NCBI RefSeq assembly: GCF_040253635.1
Contig: NZ_JBEJGX010000002.1
Coordinates: 62,001 to 126,000, forward strand
Reading direction: 5' to 3'
DNA length: 64,000 nucleotides
Origin: Streptomyces sp. Edi2
GTDB taxonomy: Bacteria > Actinomycetota > Actinomycetes > Streptomycetales > Streptomycetaceae
In this document: in pieces, positions 32,300-40,710 of the stretch
Layout: each line of letters starts with the position of its first letter
Position numbering within the stretch: the stretch's first letter is position 1
Position numbers and translations under genes: made by a program
The notes under the pieces: generated by a model
The model's database searches: none
The model's input: only the letters and a program-made list of their open reading frames with translations
What the model was told of the DNA's origin: nothing

Positions 32300-33580
32300 T
32301 CAGGCGGCGAGGGCCAGGCGCTGCAGGTAGGCGGTCGCCATCTCTTCTCCGAGGTGGTGGCGAATCGCGTCGCCCCGGCGCCAGGTGATCGGGCCCTCGG
32401 CGGCCTCCAGGCGGGAGGCCTCGGCGACGACCTCGGCGAGGCTGAACTTGTTCTTGAAGCGGTGCCCGATCCGGTCCTCGAGGTCGGTGTACGTCTTCGG
32501 GGTCTCAAGGCCCAGCACCCAGCACAGCCGGACGGCGCGCACGAGGACGTCGAAGGACGCCAGGATGCAGAAGATGCAGCTCAGGCGGGGGATGAGGGTG
32601 TCGTACACGGGGTGGTAGTCGAGGGTGTTGTCGACGATCTCCTGCCAGATGTCCTGCTCGGAGAGGTGGAACACCGGGTGCCATGTCAGTACGAGACGGC
32701 GGCCGTTGCTGGCCCGGTGGTCGATGGCGAGCTCGTGCTTCTTGCGGCGGGAGGGCGACTCGTCGGCCCGGATTCCCAGGCAGTTGACGATCAGTGCCTG
32801 CTCGTCGAGGCCGAGCTCGTCGACGATCTGCGTGAACAGCTTGGCGGCCTCGTCGCGCTTCAACGTCGAGGTGCACAGCCTGTTCTGGGCGTCGGGCCAC
32901 ATGCCGCGCTTCTCGACCATGCCGAGGAACCCGACAGGCGCCTTGACCACCACGAACCGCAGCCCGTACCGCTCGGCCTGCTGCCGGGCAAGATCACGAA
33001 CCCCGGGCCATTCTGCGTCCTGGCCGATATCGGCGTGGACCACCACGACCTTGTCCAGGCAGCCGGCGGCCTTCGCCCACCGAACCACCCGGTCGAGCGC
33101 CACGACGCTGTCCTTGCCAGCCGAAGACTGCACGAGAAGCGCCGAGGCCGCCCGGATCAATTCCTCGGGCATCGCGGCGAGTTCCGACAGCAGGGCGACC
33201 TCGGCCGTGAGCCGGGCGCCCTTGCGGCGGGGCCGGCCCGCGCTGGTCAGCTTCCGGGTACGGGCGAGTTCCTCCCCCAGGCGGGCGTCGGCCCGCTCGC
33301 TCGCGGTGAAGGCGCGCCGCCACCGGGCGCCGGTGGCGGCGACCTGCGCGGCGCGCGTCTCGTACGCGCTCTCGGCGTCGGTCAGGGCCTTCACCGCGTC
33401 CTCGAGGTCATGGCTGGGGGCGGTGCGCACAGCACTGCGGCACCGGCGCCGTGCGGCGGCCGCCTCCTTACGGTGCAGCCGGGCCCGGTGCTCGGCGCGC
33501 TCGGCGGCGCGACAGGTGCTCTCGGCGCTGGCCGAGAGGCGGATGAGGTCGAGCAGATGCAGACGGGTGGTCAGGTCCAT
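32300..33580 (-). CDS. PP-loop (PAPS reductase-like) protein, second copy (426 aa)
   Basis: ATG 33580 follows CGGGGA. An N-terminal helical segment of about 110 residues, basic and coiled-coil-like, precedes the catalytic fold. The PP-loop SSAGKDS lies at 152-158, KVVVVHADIGQDAEWPG follows as strand 2, and LSCIFCILASFDVLVRAVRL near residue 340 is the Cys-pair motif of phage PAPS-reductase proteins. A DndC-like sulfur role is possible but the other dnd genes are absent. Together with the 511-aa protein it suggests sulfur or adenylate chemistry on a plasmid- or phage-encoded target. Confidence 0.7.
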   Translation of the reverse strand: MDLTTRLHLLDLIRLSASAESTCRAAERAEHRARLHRKEAAAARRRCRSAVRTAPSHDLEDAVKALTDAESAYETRAAQVAATGARWRRAFTASERADARLGEELARTRKLTSAGRPRRKGARLTAEVALLSELAAMPEELIRAASALLVQSSAGKDSVVALDRVVRWAKAAGCLDKVVVVHADIGQDAEWPGVRDLARQQAERYGLRFVVVKAPVGFLGMVEKRGMWPDAQNRLCTSTLKRDEAAKLFTQIVDELGLDEQALIVNCLGIRADESPSRRKKHELAIDHRASNGRRLVLTWHPVFHLSEQDIWQEIVDNTLDYHPVYDTLIPRLSCIFCILASFDVLVRAVRLCWVLGLETPKTYTDLEDRIGHRFKNKFSLAEVVAEASRLEAAEGPITWRRGDAIRHHLGEEMATAYLQRLALAA

Positions 33581-33617
33581 GGCGGCAGGTCCCCGGAGTG
33601 GAAGTGGGCGGTGGACG

Positions 33618-34409
33618 TCAGGCAGCGGCGAAGGCCGCGTCGTCCCGGTCGGTGAGCCAGGCAGTGAAGGCGGCCGCCATGCGGGCGCTCTCCTCCTCGA
33701 CACCGAGGCCGTTGGGCAGGTGCTTCTCGACGGCCTCGTCGGCGCCGTAGGTGATCAGGGCGGTCCACGGCATGTTGTGCATCCAGGCCGGATGCCGGGC
33801 GCTGTAGGTGTAGTGGCCGGGGTTCCAGACCTCACGGAAGAAGCGCGCCTCGACGTCCCCGAGCCGGTAGACGACGCGGGTGTCGCCGGCACTGTCGCTC
33901 TCCACGTCGACGGTGATCCCCTTCGCGGCGAACGCGGCGACCAGGTAGTCACCGGCCGGGGTGTCGTCGACCTCGGGCAGAGCCACCAGGCGCCTCCCAA
34001 GGTTGGTGATGTAGGTGAACTGTTCCTGGTCGCCGTCCTGTTCACCGCGCCGGGTGAGGCGGCACGCCAGGCCCTCGCGGATGAGCGAGTCGAGGATCTG
34101 CTGCTGCACCGGCTTTTCGATGCGGCCGGGCTCGGTGGAGACGAGGACACTGAGCAGGGCGTCGGCCTTGCCGACGCTCAGCAGCGCGAAGCGGCCCTCC
34201 GGGGTGAGCTCGTGGCGGGCCTGCAGAGGCTCGGCATCGCTCGCGGGGGCGCTCGTGAGCCAGCCGCGCTCGCGCATCAGATTCAGTGACCGCAGGGGGA
34301 CGCCCAGCGGCAGCAGCCCGTCGTCGGCGCGCAGCGCCGCGAAGAGCCAGGTGCGCTGACGGGAGGTCGGCGCCGGGGCGTTGGGGTCAGCGGCCAGGAA
34401 CGTGGACAT
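33618..34409 (-). CDS. Hypothetical protein (263 aa)
   Basis: GGAGATCGAG directly precedes ATG. The N-terminal 90 residues have a winged-helix-like pattern (RQRTWLFAALRADDG, then LRERGWLTSAP and HELTPEGRFALLS). A middle part repeats such a pattern (QQQILDSLIREGLACRLTRR). The C-terminal 100 residues are alpha+beta with YRLGDVEARFFREVWNPGHY. Two winged helices would suit DNA binding, but no family was recognised. It is the gene upstream of the PP-loop protein in the same leftward block. Confidence 0.55.
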   Translation of the reverse strand: MSTFLAADPNAPAPTSRQRTWLFAALRADDGLLPLGVPLRSLNLMRERGWLTSAPASDAEPLQARHELTPEGRFALLSVGKADALLSVLVSTEPGRIEKPVQQQILDSLIREGLACRLTRRGEQDGDQEQFTYITNLGRRLVALPEVDDTPAGDYLVAAFAAKGITVDVESDSAGDTRVVYRLGDVEARFFREVWNPGHYTYSARHPAWMHNMPWTALITYGADEAVEKHLPNGLGVEEESARMAAAFTAWLTDRDDAAFAAA

Positions 34410-34424
34410 CTCGATCTCCAGTGG

Positions 34425-34868
34425 TCAGGAGTACAGGGCGACGCGCAGGTGCTCGCCGGGCTCGGCGCGACCGAGCGCGTCAAGGGCCTCTTCCACGGCT
34501 TCGTCGAAGTCGTGGAGCTCGGTGCGCGGGCCGTAGTGGAGGGTCGCGCCGTCGCTGCGCCAGTCGTTGGCGAAGTCCTTCGTGAACGTCACCGCGTCCG
34601 GCAGCTGCTCGCCCTGGTCGGCGAAGTACGTCTTCAGCAGGGGGCGCAGGTCAGCGAAGTCGTCCGGGTGCGCGGACGGGGGGATGCGGTCGGTGACGCG
34701 GCGGCCGTCGCGCTGACGGCCGCACCCCTCGCACAGTTCCTGTGCGGCGGTGTTGTCGAAGCGGCAGTCGCCGCCCTTGCACTGCCAGAGCAGGCCGGCC
34801 GCGCGGAAGACCTCGCGGACGGTCTCCTCCTGCTGCTCGTTCGCTGCCCGGAGTGCCTTCTCGATCAC
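34425..34868 (-). CDS. RanBP2-type zinc finger protein (147 aa)
   Basis: Residues about 28-50 read WQCKGGDCRFDNTAAQELCE then GCGRQR, matching the RanBP2 zinc finger W-x-C-x4-C-x3-N-x6-C-x2-C. The C-terminal 80 residues are acidic, alpha+beta, with LLKTYFADQGEQLPDAVTFT. GTG 34868 is the first ordinary start, but an ATT four codons earlier (34880) sits 6 bases after AGGAGG and may be used. The promoter dyad at 34931-34983 lies immediately upstream, so this is the first gene of the leftward unit toward 28.7 kb. Function unknown; such fingers bind RNA or ubiquitin in eukaryotes. Confidence 0.6.
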   Translation of the reverse strand: MIEKALRAANEQQEETVREVFRAAGLLWQCKGGDCRFDNTAAQELCEGCGRQRDGRRVTDRIPPSAHPDDFADLRPLLKTYFADQGEQLPDAVTFTKDFANDWRSDGATLHYGPRTELHDFDEAVEEALDALGRAEPGEHLRVALYS

Positions 34869-34930
34869 GGTGTCGGAAATGGGTGTCCTCCTGGGGTCGC
34901 GTACGAGCAGCAGCCGGAGCCACTCCCCGC

Positions 34931-34983
34931 TGACCCTTCTAAGTTTACTCGCGCATTGACTCTAGATCAAGTTAAAAGGGTCA
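34931..34983 (-). promoter_or_regulatory. Dyad promoter A
   Basis: Leftward TTGATC, 17-base spacer and TAAACT form a sigma-70-like promoter embedded in an inverted repeat whose outer arms are TGACCCTT and AAGGGTCA. It is AT rich compared with its flanks. It points at the RanBP2-finger gene. Confidence 0.65.
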
Positions 34984-35062
34984 TCGGCGGGTGTGGAACC
35001 CCTGGGCGTTGTGCGGGGGCTGGACGTGCGGTGCGGGCGCCGACGCGGTGCGCAGCAGCTGG

Positions 35063-35593
35063 TCAGCAGGCGTCGATGGTCTCGCCGGGCCGGAGGAAGC
35101 GGCCCGTGTCGATGAAGTGCTGGCGGGATACGGAGGATTCGGTGTCGTAGTCGCCGAACCGTCCGAACGTGGTGTCGCACCCGCAAGTGCACGCCGGCAT
35201 GGTCTCGCCGAGCCCGCTGCGGGTGAGATGGCAGCCGCCGCACTGCTCCTCGGTGCCGGGGTTCTCGAACGCGCAGGCGCAGAGCCAGGTGCCGCACGTG
35301 TCGCACAGGCCAGCGTCCTCGGCCTGGTCCGTGGTGAGCGCGGTGTTGCAGTCGTCGCACCATCCGGCGGGCCAGGTGAAGCCGAGGGCCTCCAGCCCCG
35401 AGGTGATTTCCATGTACGCGTCGGCGCCAGACTGGTTCTGGTCGGCGATGTGGACGAGCACGATCCGGGTCGCGGCCATCGGGTTGGGGACGCGGGAGCG
35501 GCGGGCGGCCCGATCCGCCAGGAAGATCAGAGCGCGCGCGGTGCGGTCGTGGAGCGCGGCGGCGGCGCGGGAGACGAGCGGAGTGAAAGGCAA
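35063..35593 (-). CDS. Multi-zinc-ribbon hypothetical protein (176 aa)
   Basis: TTG 35593 is chosen because GGAG stands 5 bases ahead; upstream residues in frame look non-coding. The N-terminal 80 residues form an alpha+beta domain (ARALIFLADRA, then VLVHIADQNQSGADAYMEIT). From about residue 88 come WCDDCNT, LCDTCGTWLCACAF, QCGGCH and ACTCGCD, ten Cys that could hold two or more zinc ions. No family was recognised. It follows the P-loop ATPase gene on the same strand after 155 bases. Confidence 0.55.
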   Translation of the reverse strand: MPFTPLVSRAAAALHDRTARALIFLADRAARRSRVPNPMAATRIVLVHIADQNQSGADAYMEITSGLEALGFTWPAGWCDDCNTALTTDQAEDAGLCDTCGTWLCACAFENPGTEEQCGGCHLTRSGLGETMPACTCGCDTTFGRFGDYDTESSVSRQHFIDTGRFLRPGETIDAC

Positions 35594-35748
35594 GGGAGCT
35601 CCAGAGGTCGGGGTCGCGGTGGTACGCGGCCTAGGCGGGCCGCTAGCCGGGTGGAGCGCACGGGTCCTCCAGAGGTGAAGTGGATGGTGGAGAGCGGTGG
35701 TTGGTGCCGGACGCCGTGGCGGCCGCAGCTGCGGCCGCCACGCTGGCG

Positions 35749-36726
35749 TCACGAGGCGTGGGCGTCCTGCGGGGCGGTGGCCTGCAGGGAACGGCCGCGA
35801 CGGGTGATGTAGTCGTCCATGCGGACGAGGGTCACGCCGTCGTCGTCGGCCAGCAGGACGTCCTCAAGGAAGCGCCCGCGGACGGTGTCCCGCAGCAGGC
35901 CGAGTCCGGCATGGGTCGCCTCGGGGTGGCGTGCCTGCGCGATGAGTTCGGCGACCGGAACCGGCGGGGCGGACGGCTCGCCGTCCTCCAGCCAGTCCCG
36001 CACCCGGGCGGCGAACTCGGCCCCGGGCTTGGTGACGACCGCACCGGACAGGTCCGCGGAGAGCGCCTTGAGCACGACGAGCGTGTTGTCGGAGTCCATC
36101 GCGCCGACGAAGTTGAACTCGTACTCCGCGCCGTCGCGGTGCTCGGGCTTGCCGCCGAACCGGCGCATCGCGTGGCGGCCCTGCTCGTCGGCCTCCAGGT
36201 GGTACTCCGTCTTCGACCGCAAGGTGGCGATGACGTGACCGGGATAGGCGAACAGGGCGTCCCACATCCGGCGTTCACGCGGCCGGACCTCGCTCCAGCC
36301 GGACTTGTTGCCGCCTGCGCCGCGCTTGGTCGCGTCATCGACCTGTTCGAGGACCCCGCCGTTGCCGGACCAGAACAGCGTGTACGGGTCGACGATCACG
36401 GTCGCGTAGCCCCGGGCCGCACATTCGGCCAGGACGGCGATGAGTGCCTCCGGCGAGCAGTACGTCAGGGGCGGGCAGAGGTCGAAGTCGAACCGGTCGG
36501 CGTACTTGGAGGCGTGTCCGTGGACCGCCTCGATGACCGCGGTGGTGGGGCCGAGCGCGGAGGCCAGCTCCAGCGCGGTGTACGTCTTGCCCGATCCGCT
36601 CGGCCCCATCAGCGCGATACGCCCGGGGAGCCGGGTCTTGACCGCGGGGCCGAACGGGAACTGCGGGTGGAGCGGGCGAGCGGTGGGGTTGGGGGTTTCC
36701 TGTGGGTGCGTCATGGTGTCCGTCAA
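35749..36726 (-). CDS. Phage-type P-loop ATPase, AAA_24/Sak4-like (325 aa)
   Basis: TTG 36726 has GGAGGG about 4 bases ahead; the ATG four codons in is too far from it. Walker A GPSGSGKT is at 41-48, a Walker B strand YATVIVDPYTLFW near residue 110 and a KSGWSEVRPRERRMWDALFA stretch follow, then VIATLRSKTEYH, the arrangement of RecA-like single-domain ATPases of phages (Sak4 recombination mediators and relatives). The C-terminal 90 residues are helical. It is likely to act in recombination or replication of the element. Dyad promoter D lies upstream. Confidence 0.7.
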   Translation of the reverse strand: MTDTMTHPQETPNPTARPLHPQFPFGPAVKTRLPGRIALMGPSGSGKTYTALELASALGPTTAVIEAVHGHASKYADRFDFDLCPPLTYCSPEALIAVLAECAARGYATVIVDPYTLFWSGNGGVLEQVDDATKRGAGGNKSGWSEVRPRERRMWDALFAYPGHVIATLRSKTEYHLEADEQGRHAMRRFGGKPEHRDGAEYEFNFVGAMDSDNTLVVLKALSADLSGAVVTKPGAEFAARVRDWLEDGEPSAPPVPVAELIAQARHPEATHAGLGLLRDTVRGRFLEDVLLADDDGVTLVRMDDYITRRGRSLQATAPQDAHAS

Positions 36727-36821
36727 GAGCCCTCCGGGAACACCTCGGTGGATTCAGGGGCCGGCTCGACAGGGTCCAGGACGGGGCGCCAAGGCGCCCC
36801 GAGGGCTGGAGCCGACACCCT

Positions 36822-36857
36822 CTGACGCTATTAATTTTACCACAGGTACATTAGGAA
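36822..36857 (-). promoter_or_regulatory. Dyad promoter D
   Basis: Contains TGACGCTATTAATTTTAC, the arm shared with the promoter at 41738-41792, and a leftward TAAAAT -10-like hexamer. The second arm is weaker than in the others. It lies between the ATPase gene and the next upstream gene. Confidence 0.5.
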
Positions 36858-36878
36858 ACGGGCAGCTCAGGGCATATT

Positions 36879-37652
36879 TCACTCCTCTCTGGAGGGCTGA
36901 TCCTGCCCGGCTTGCTTCGCTGCTTGCCGGGCGTAGTAGTTGGTGCCCGGCAGGACTCGGTAGGGCTGGCCTGTGGACGTGTAGCCGTCCGGCGCGACGG
37001 TGCGGCTGGCGTACCGCTCAGCCTTGCGCTCTTCGGCGCCGGCTTTCCACGCTTCCAGGGTCTCCGCGAACCAGTACGGGCGCTCGAGCTCGTCGATCCC
37101 GTCGGGTTCGGGCGCGCGGCCGTGAGTCTTGGAGGAGGTGAAGCTGTTCTCGGAGCCGAAGCCGGCCATCTCCCAGGCGTGAGGCACGTAGTACCGGTAG
37201 CGGCCCCCGGTCTGCCGATCCACCTTGAAGGGCTTCTCCCCGGAGTCCGGATCCGGCTGCTTGGCACGGCGGGGGTCGATGGTCGGACGGGCCGGCGCCC
37301 ACTTCCCCTTCCCCGCTCGCCGCTCCATCGGGCTCTCGTCCGCATTCATGTAGCCGACGGCCTTGAGGAAGGCGACGACCACTTCGCGCGGGTAGAGCGG
37401 CGGCGCGTCACCGCTACCTTCCGGCGCCTGGCCCTCCAGCGCCTCAGTCTCCGGCGCCTCCCCTTCCGGGGCCTCGCCCTCTCGGCCCTCGGCCTCTCTG
37501 GCGTTGTCCTCCAGCGCCTTGGCGACTAGGCGCAGCGGCGGCAGTCCGCCGCTCTTTCGCGGCACCGCGTGCCATTTCTGTGCGGCTGTCCGGCCCACGC
37601 CGGCTAGCCTCGCGATCTCGCTCAGGTTGAGCAGTTCGTCCTTGCGGGCCAT
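36879..37652 (-). CDS. HTH protein with acidic repeat linker (257 aa)
   Basis: ATG 37652 is 6 bases after AGGAG; the ATG just before is closer. Residues 8-45 are a helix-turn-helix (LLNLSEIARLAGVGRTAAQK then WHAVPRKSGGLPP) of the kind that recognises modular DNA. Residues about 52-82 are a Glu/Ala/Pro repeat linker made of EGEAPE units. The C-terminal 160 residues are hydrophilic with Tyr/Trp (RYRYYVPHAWEMAGFGSENS) and no recognised fold. It may be a repressor or activator of this block, whose promoters share dyads; that link is inference. Confidence 0.6.
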   Translation of the reverse strand: MARKDELLNLSEIARLAGVGRTAAQKWHAVPRKSGGLPPLRLVAKALEDNAREAEGREGEAPEGEAPETEALEGQAPEGSGDAPPLYPREVVVAFLKAVGYMNADESPMERRAGKGKWAPARPTIDPRRAKQPDPDSGEKPFKVDRQTGGRYRYYVPHAWEMAGFGSENSFTSSKTHGRAPEPDGIDELERPYWFAETLEAWKAGAEERKAERYASRTVAPDGYTSTGQPYRVLPGTNYYARQAAKQAGQDQPSREE

Positions 37653-37662
37653 CATCGGCTCC

Positions 37663-37717
37663 TTGTCGCTTAAAAGTAAATTTATGGCCGATGGTACGGC
37701 AAATTTTCAGGGTCAGG
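37663..37717 (-). promoter_or_regulatory. Dyad promoter E, at the HTH gene
   Basis: AT-rich segment with the arm TGACCCT read leftward (37709-37717) and a TTGCCG/TTACTT pair at 17-base spacing pointing at the HTH gene. It overlaps the ribosome site region, so the HTH protein could bind its own promoter. Confidence 0.5.
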
Positions 37718-37852
37718 TACTGGGCGGTGCGGCGCGGCGCTGTCCAGCCGGCGGGGACGCCGAAGGCCCCGGGACGAGATCCCAGGGCCAAGGACAGATG
37801 AGGCGGGGGCATCCGGGACGGAGGACCGAGTCCTGCGGCGCCGGGTCCGGTG

Positions 37853-38236
37853 TCAGCCGAAGGCGAGGTCGCCGCATCCGCAGCCGGTGTGCCGGCAGGG
37901 CAGCCGGGCGCCGTTGACCAGGCGAGAGGCGTGCGTGGCGGCCGAGTGTCCGCAGACGCACGTGGCGCCCAGCGCGGCCCCGGCGGCCTCGCGCCGCCGA
38001 CATCGCTCGGCGAGCGCCGCGGTGATGTCCCGCTCGGCTTGCGCCTCCGCGAGCGCGGCCTGCAGTCCGGCCGCATCCAGCACGCCCTTCATCTGCGTGA
38101 TGTCGATCTGGGCCAGCGCCAGTGCCAGGTCCCGGTCCGCGCCGGAGCGGGCAAGAAGCAGCTGCAGGGCCGCAGCTTGCGCGCCCGCCGCCCGGGAGGC
38201 GCCGGCGTAGGTCGCGTGGAGAGTCGAGTTGCTCAT
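37853..38236 (-). CDS. Hypothetical protein with Cys/His tail (127 aa)
   Basis: The N-terminal 80 residues are helical and Ala-rich (LALALAQIDITQMKGVLDAA, then LQAALAEAQAERDITAALAE) and probably form a coiled coil. The tail CVCGHSAATHASRLVNGARL then PCRHTGCGCGD carries six Cys and four His and should bind zinc. No family was recognised. It is the third leftward gene whose product joins a helical domain to a metal-binding end in this block. Confidence 0.55.
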   Translation of the reverse strand: MSNSTLHATYAGASRAAGAQAAALQLLLARSGADRDLALALAQIDITQMKGVLDAAGLQAALAEAQAERDITAALAERCRRREAAGAALGATCVCGHSAATHASRLVNGARLPCRHTGCGCGDLAFG

Positions 38237-38343
38237 CGTTCATCCCGTTCGTCGCTCGGGCGCGGAGGGCGGCCGCGCGCCCGGATGAGGAGGAAGGCCC
38301 GGCGGGCCGGCCGCGCGACGGCGGCCGGCGTCCCCGGTGTGGA

Positions 38344-39075
38344 TCAGTGCCGGACCGGCTGGCGGGCGACGAGCCAGGGGACGAACTCGTGCGTGATGCC
38401 GTCGTAGAGCTCCTCGTCGGTGATGTGCTCGGGCTCGTCGGCCTGGAACAGCGAGACGTGGTCGTCCTTGAGCCCCAGGACGTCGAGGGTGCGCAGGAAG
38501 TCGACCTTCTTGCCGAAGGCGACGAAGGCGATGAACGCCTCGATGGCCTCGAACTCGCCCTCGCCGACGATCTCGCGCAGGACGGCGACCACCGCGGACC
38601 GGTCGTCCGGGTTGCCGTCGGTCTGGAAGACGATCAGCGCGGGCACGGTCGCCCCGGACTCCTGGTGCTGCTGCAGGACGGCCCGAATGGCCGTCGCGTA
38701 GTAGGTGCGGCCCATGTGCCCGAGCCGGTTGTGGGCCTCCTCGATCCGGCCGGCGTAGTCGTCCACGCTCACCGTGAACGTGGCGTCGATGCCGGTGGAG
38801 AAGAACGTCACCGGCACCGAGCCGTCGTCGTCCAAGTTCCGTGCCAGGCCCAGGATCCGCTCGGCGAGGTACTGGACGGTGCCGTCGCTGTAGTACGGGC
38901 GCATGGACCCCGAGCGGTCCAGGACGAGGTAGACCGCCGCCCGCTGCCCGGCCAGACCGAACTTGCGCAGACTGTGCGAGGCCTTCTGGGTCAGACCCTC
39001 CATCGTCGAGCGGACCGGCACAGGGGCCGGCGAGGCAGTGGCGGAGGGCGAACCGGCGAAGAGCTTCTTGAACAT
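38344..39075 (-). CDS. vWA-domain protein (243 aa)
   Basis: ATG 39075 lies 5 bases after AGGAA; a frame extending upstream has no site. The von Willebrand A fold is clear: the MIDAS motif DRSGS at residues 53-57 with the following SMRPYYSDGTV helix, the Thr-containing GRTYYATAIRAVL near residue 120 and the Asp of IVFQTDGNPDD near 145. Proteins of this TerY-like kind bind divalent metal and protein partners, often in stress or phage-related loci. A CTGTCCACAG box stands upstream at 39137-39154, oriented toward it. Confidence 0.7.
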   Translation of the reverse strand: MFKKLFAGSPSATASPAPVPVRSTMEGLTQKASHSLRKFGLAGQRAAVYLVLDRSGSMRPYYSDGTVQYLAERILGLARNLDDDGSVPVTFFSTGIDATFTVSVDDYAGRIEEAHNRLGHMGRTYYATAIRAVLQQHQESGATVPALIVFQTDGNPDDRSAVVAVLREIVGEGEFEAIEAFIAFVAFGKKVDFLRTLDVLGLKDDHVSLFQADEPEHITDEELYDGITHEFVPWLVARQPVRH

Positions 39076-39136
39076 GGAGATTCCTGTCATCGGGCCGTGA
39101 CGGCCGTGGAGTTGACCTGGATACGGTGCGCGGAGC

Positions 39137-39154
39137 GGCCTGTGGACAGAGTCC
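39137..39154 (-). promoter_or_regulatory. CTGTCCACAG box upstream of the vWA gene
   Basis: GGACTCTGTCCACAGGCC on the complementary strand, exact copy, 61 bases before the vWA start and pointing at it. Confidence 0.6.
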
Positions 39155-39170
39155 GGGCGCCCGGCGGCAC

Positions 39171-39833
39171 CTACGGGCGCGGGATGCCGCTGCGGCGCGA
39201 GGGCCGGTACAGGTCGGCGAAGAAGGCCAGCTGCTGGCCGATCCCCAGGCCCTTGAGGGGGTGCTCGAGCGCGGGCCAGGTCGTGGCGGCGAGGTCCGCG
39301 TAGGACCGGCCGGCGAAGACCGTCACCTGCGCGGCGCTCACGCCGAGGAAGTGGGCCTGGCGGGCCAGCACGTGCGGGGACACCGTGCCGCTCTGGCCGG
39401 CGCGCAGGTCGTAGTGCAGGATCCGGTCCTCGTCGCGCAGCAGCCCGAATTTGGCAGACAGCGTCAGGACCTGCGCGGAGCCGTCCGCAGCCGCGGCGGC
39501 CGCGGCTTTGCGGGCCGCGACGTGGTACGGACCCACGTACATCTCGGCGGCCGGGGCGGCAGGCACCTCGGCCTTGCCCATCGAGCAGGGCACCAGCAGG
39601 ACCTGCGGCAGCGGCTCCCGCCGGGCCCGGCTTCGGCCGGCCACGGTGATGCCGTACTGCGGCGCCCGCGTCAGGGGACCGAGCCGGGCGTCGACGCCCG
39701 CGGCGATCGCCTCGACCAGGCCCAGCTCGGCGAGCTGGCGGACCTGGGGAGCGGGCACGCACGGAGGGACATGGCCCTCGCCATGCACGGCGGCGGCATG
39801 AAGACCTGAGCGCTGGTGCACGCTGAGCGGCAT
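39171..39833 (-). CDS. DUF6884-like protein (220 aa)
   Basis: ATG 39833 is a plausible start with a weak site. A short N-terminal helical segment (VRQLAELGLVEAIAAGVDAR) is followed by the core LLVPCSMGKAEVPAAPAAEM, YVGPYHVAARKAAAAAA and VLTLSAKFGLLRDEDRIL, which match the DUF6884 pattern of PCS, YxGxxF and SAKYGLLxP motifs. These proteins are small alpha/beta folds related to phosphoribosyl-type enzymes but the reaction is unknown. Family assignment is by motif memory. Confidence 0.55.
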   Translation of the reverse strand: MPLSVHQRSGLHAAAVHGEGHVPPCVPAPQVRQLAELGLVEAIAAGVDARLGPLTRAPQYGITVAGRSRARREPLPQVLLVPCSMGKAEVPAAPAAEMYVGPYHVAARKAAAAAAADGSAQVLTLSAKFGLLRDEDRILHYDLRAGQSGTVSPHVLARQAHFLGVSAAQVTVFAGRSYADLAATTWPALEHPLKGLGIGQQLAFFADLYRPSRRSGIPRP

Positions 39834-39880
39834 CTCGCGGGCCGCCGCCCGCTGCGAAGGGGACGCAGGTACGGGGCGGG

Positions 39881-40633
39881 TCACGTGCGGCGCCCCTCGT
39901 CCATCACGGTGAGCGGCATGGGCAGGCCGTAGTGGTGGGCCAGCGACTCGATCGCGTGCCGGTGGCTGTCGTAGCCGCGCCCCACCTCGGTGCCCGAGGC
40001 GTCGGTCAGGATCAGAGTCGACGTCGGAGAAGCGCCGTGCGAGGCGAGGACCACCGCGCCCGACGCGGTCCGGGCCCCGTACCCGTCGAACGCCACCTCG
40101 CTGCGGAACGCATCCAGCCGGCCGACGCGGCGCAGCCGTGCGGTGCACTGCGGCTCGTCAGGAACCACCGCGGCCGCTGACACGCCGTACCGGTTGCGGC
40201 GCAGGGCGGTGAACTCCGCGGATTGCAGGGCGACTTCGATGCGGTCCAGGGCCGCGTCCCAATGTCGGCGCGCGGCGGTGCCGGCCCTCGGCAGGGTGAG
40301 GCTGTGGTTCTGGATCCAGATGGCCTGGACGCGCCAGCCGTCGGCACCGAGGAAGTAGCCGGTCCCGGAGGCATCGTCGGCATCCAGGCCGCGCAGTTCG
40401 CTGCGATCGGCCAGGAGCGTGCGGGCGAGGCGGATGTCCCACCGTTCCGCGTGGGCGAGGGGCGTGTACGCAGGTGCGGCGGGCCAGAAGGGGGCAGGCG
40501 GGGGCAGGGTCTTCTCCAGGGAGCTCGGGGGCCGGGGCGGCAGGACCAGCGGCCAGCTGGGAATGTCCCGCCGCCCCGGAATCAGGGATGCAGGAGGCGC
40601 AGTTGGCGTCTCCCGGCGGCCGTGAGATGTCAC
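39881..40633 (-). CDS. Hypothetical protein (250 aa)
   Basis: GTG 40633 starts just past dyad promoter B. The N-terminal 60 residues are Pro-rich and flexible. The remainder is alpha+beta with YFLGADGWRVQAIWIQNHSL, a helix RRHWDAALDRIEVALQSAEF and a C-terminal strand VLASHGASPTSTLILTDASG followed by YDSHRHAIESLAHHYG, with several His. No known family was recognised. It precedes the DUF6884-like gene by 48 bases and probably shares its transcript. Confidence 0.5.
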   Translation of the reverse strand: MTSHGRRETPTAPPASLIPGRRDIPSWPLVLPPRPPSSLEKTLPPPAPFWPAAPAYTPLAHAERWDIRLARTLLADRSELRGLDADDASGTGYFLGADGWRVQAIWIQNHSLTLPRAGTAARRHWDAALDRIEVALQSAEFTALRRNRYGVSAAAVVPDEPQCTARLRRVGRLDAFRSEVAFDGYGARTASGAVVLASHGASPTSTLILTDASGTEVGRGYDSHRHAIESLAHHYGLPMPLTVMDEGRRT

Positions 40634-40658
40634 CCGGGGGCGGGGCGCCCCGCCAGAC

Positions 40659-40710
40659 GACCCATATAACGTTACTCATGAGATCGATTTTGCGTCAAAT
40701 TTTAAGGGTC
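40659..40710 (-). promoter_or_regulatory. Dyad promoter B
   Basis: Leftward TTGACG, 18-base spacer and TAACGT lie inside an inverted repeat with outer arms GACCC and GGGTC. It overlaps the end of the 195-aa gene and points at the 250-aa gene. Confidence 0.65.

Noticed and set aside
28952..33580. A DNA phosphorothioation (dnd) locus
   Set aside because: Two PP-loop proteins are present but no DndA, DndB, DndD or DndE counterpart was recognised and the Cys patterns differ from DndC as I know it.
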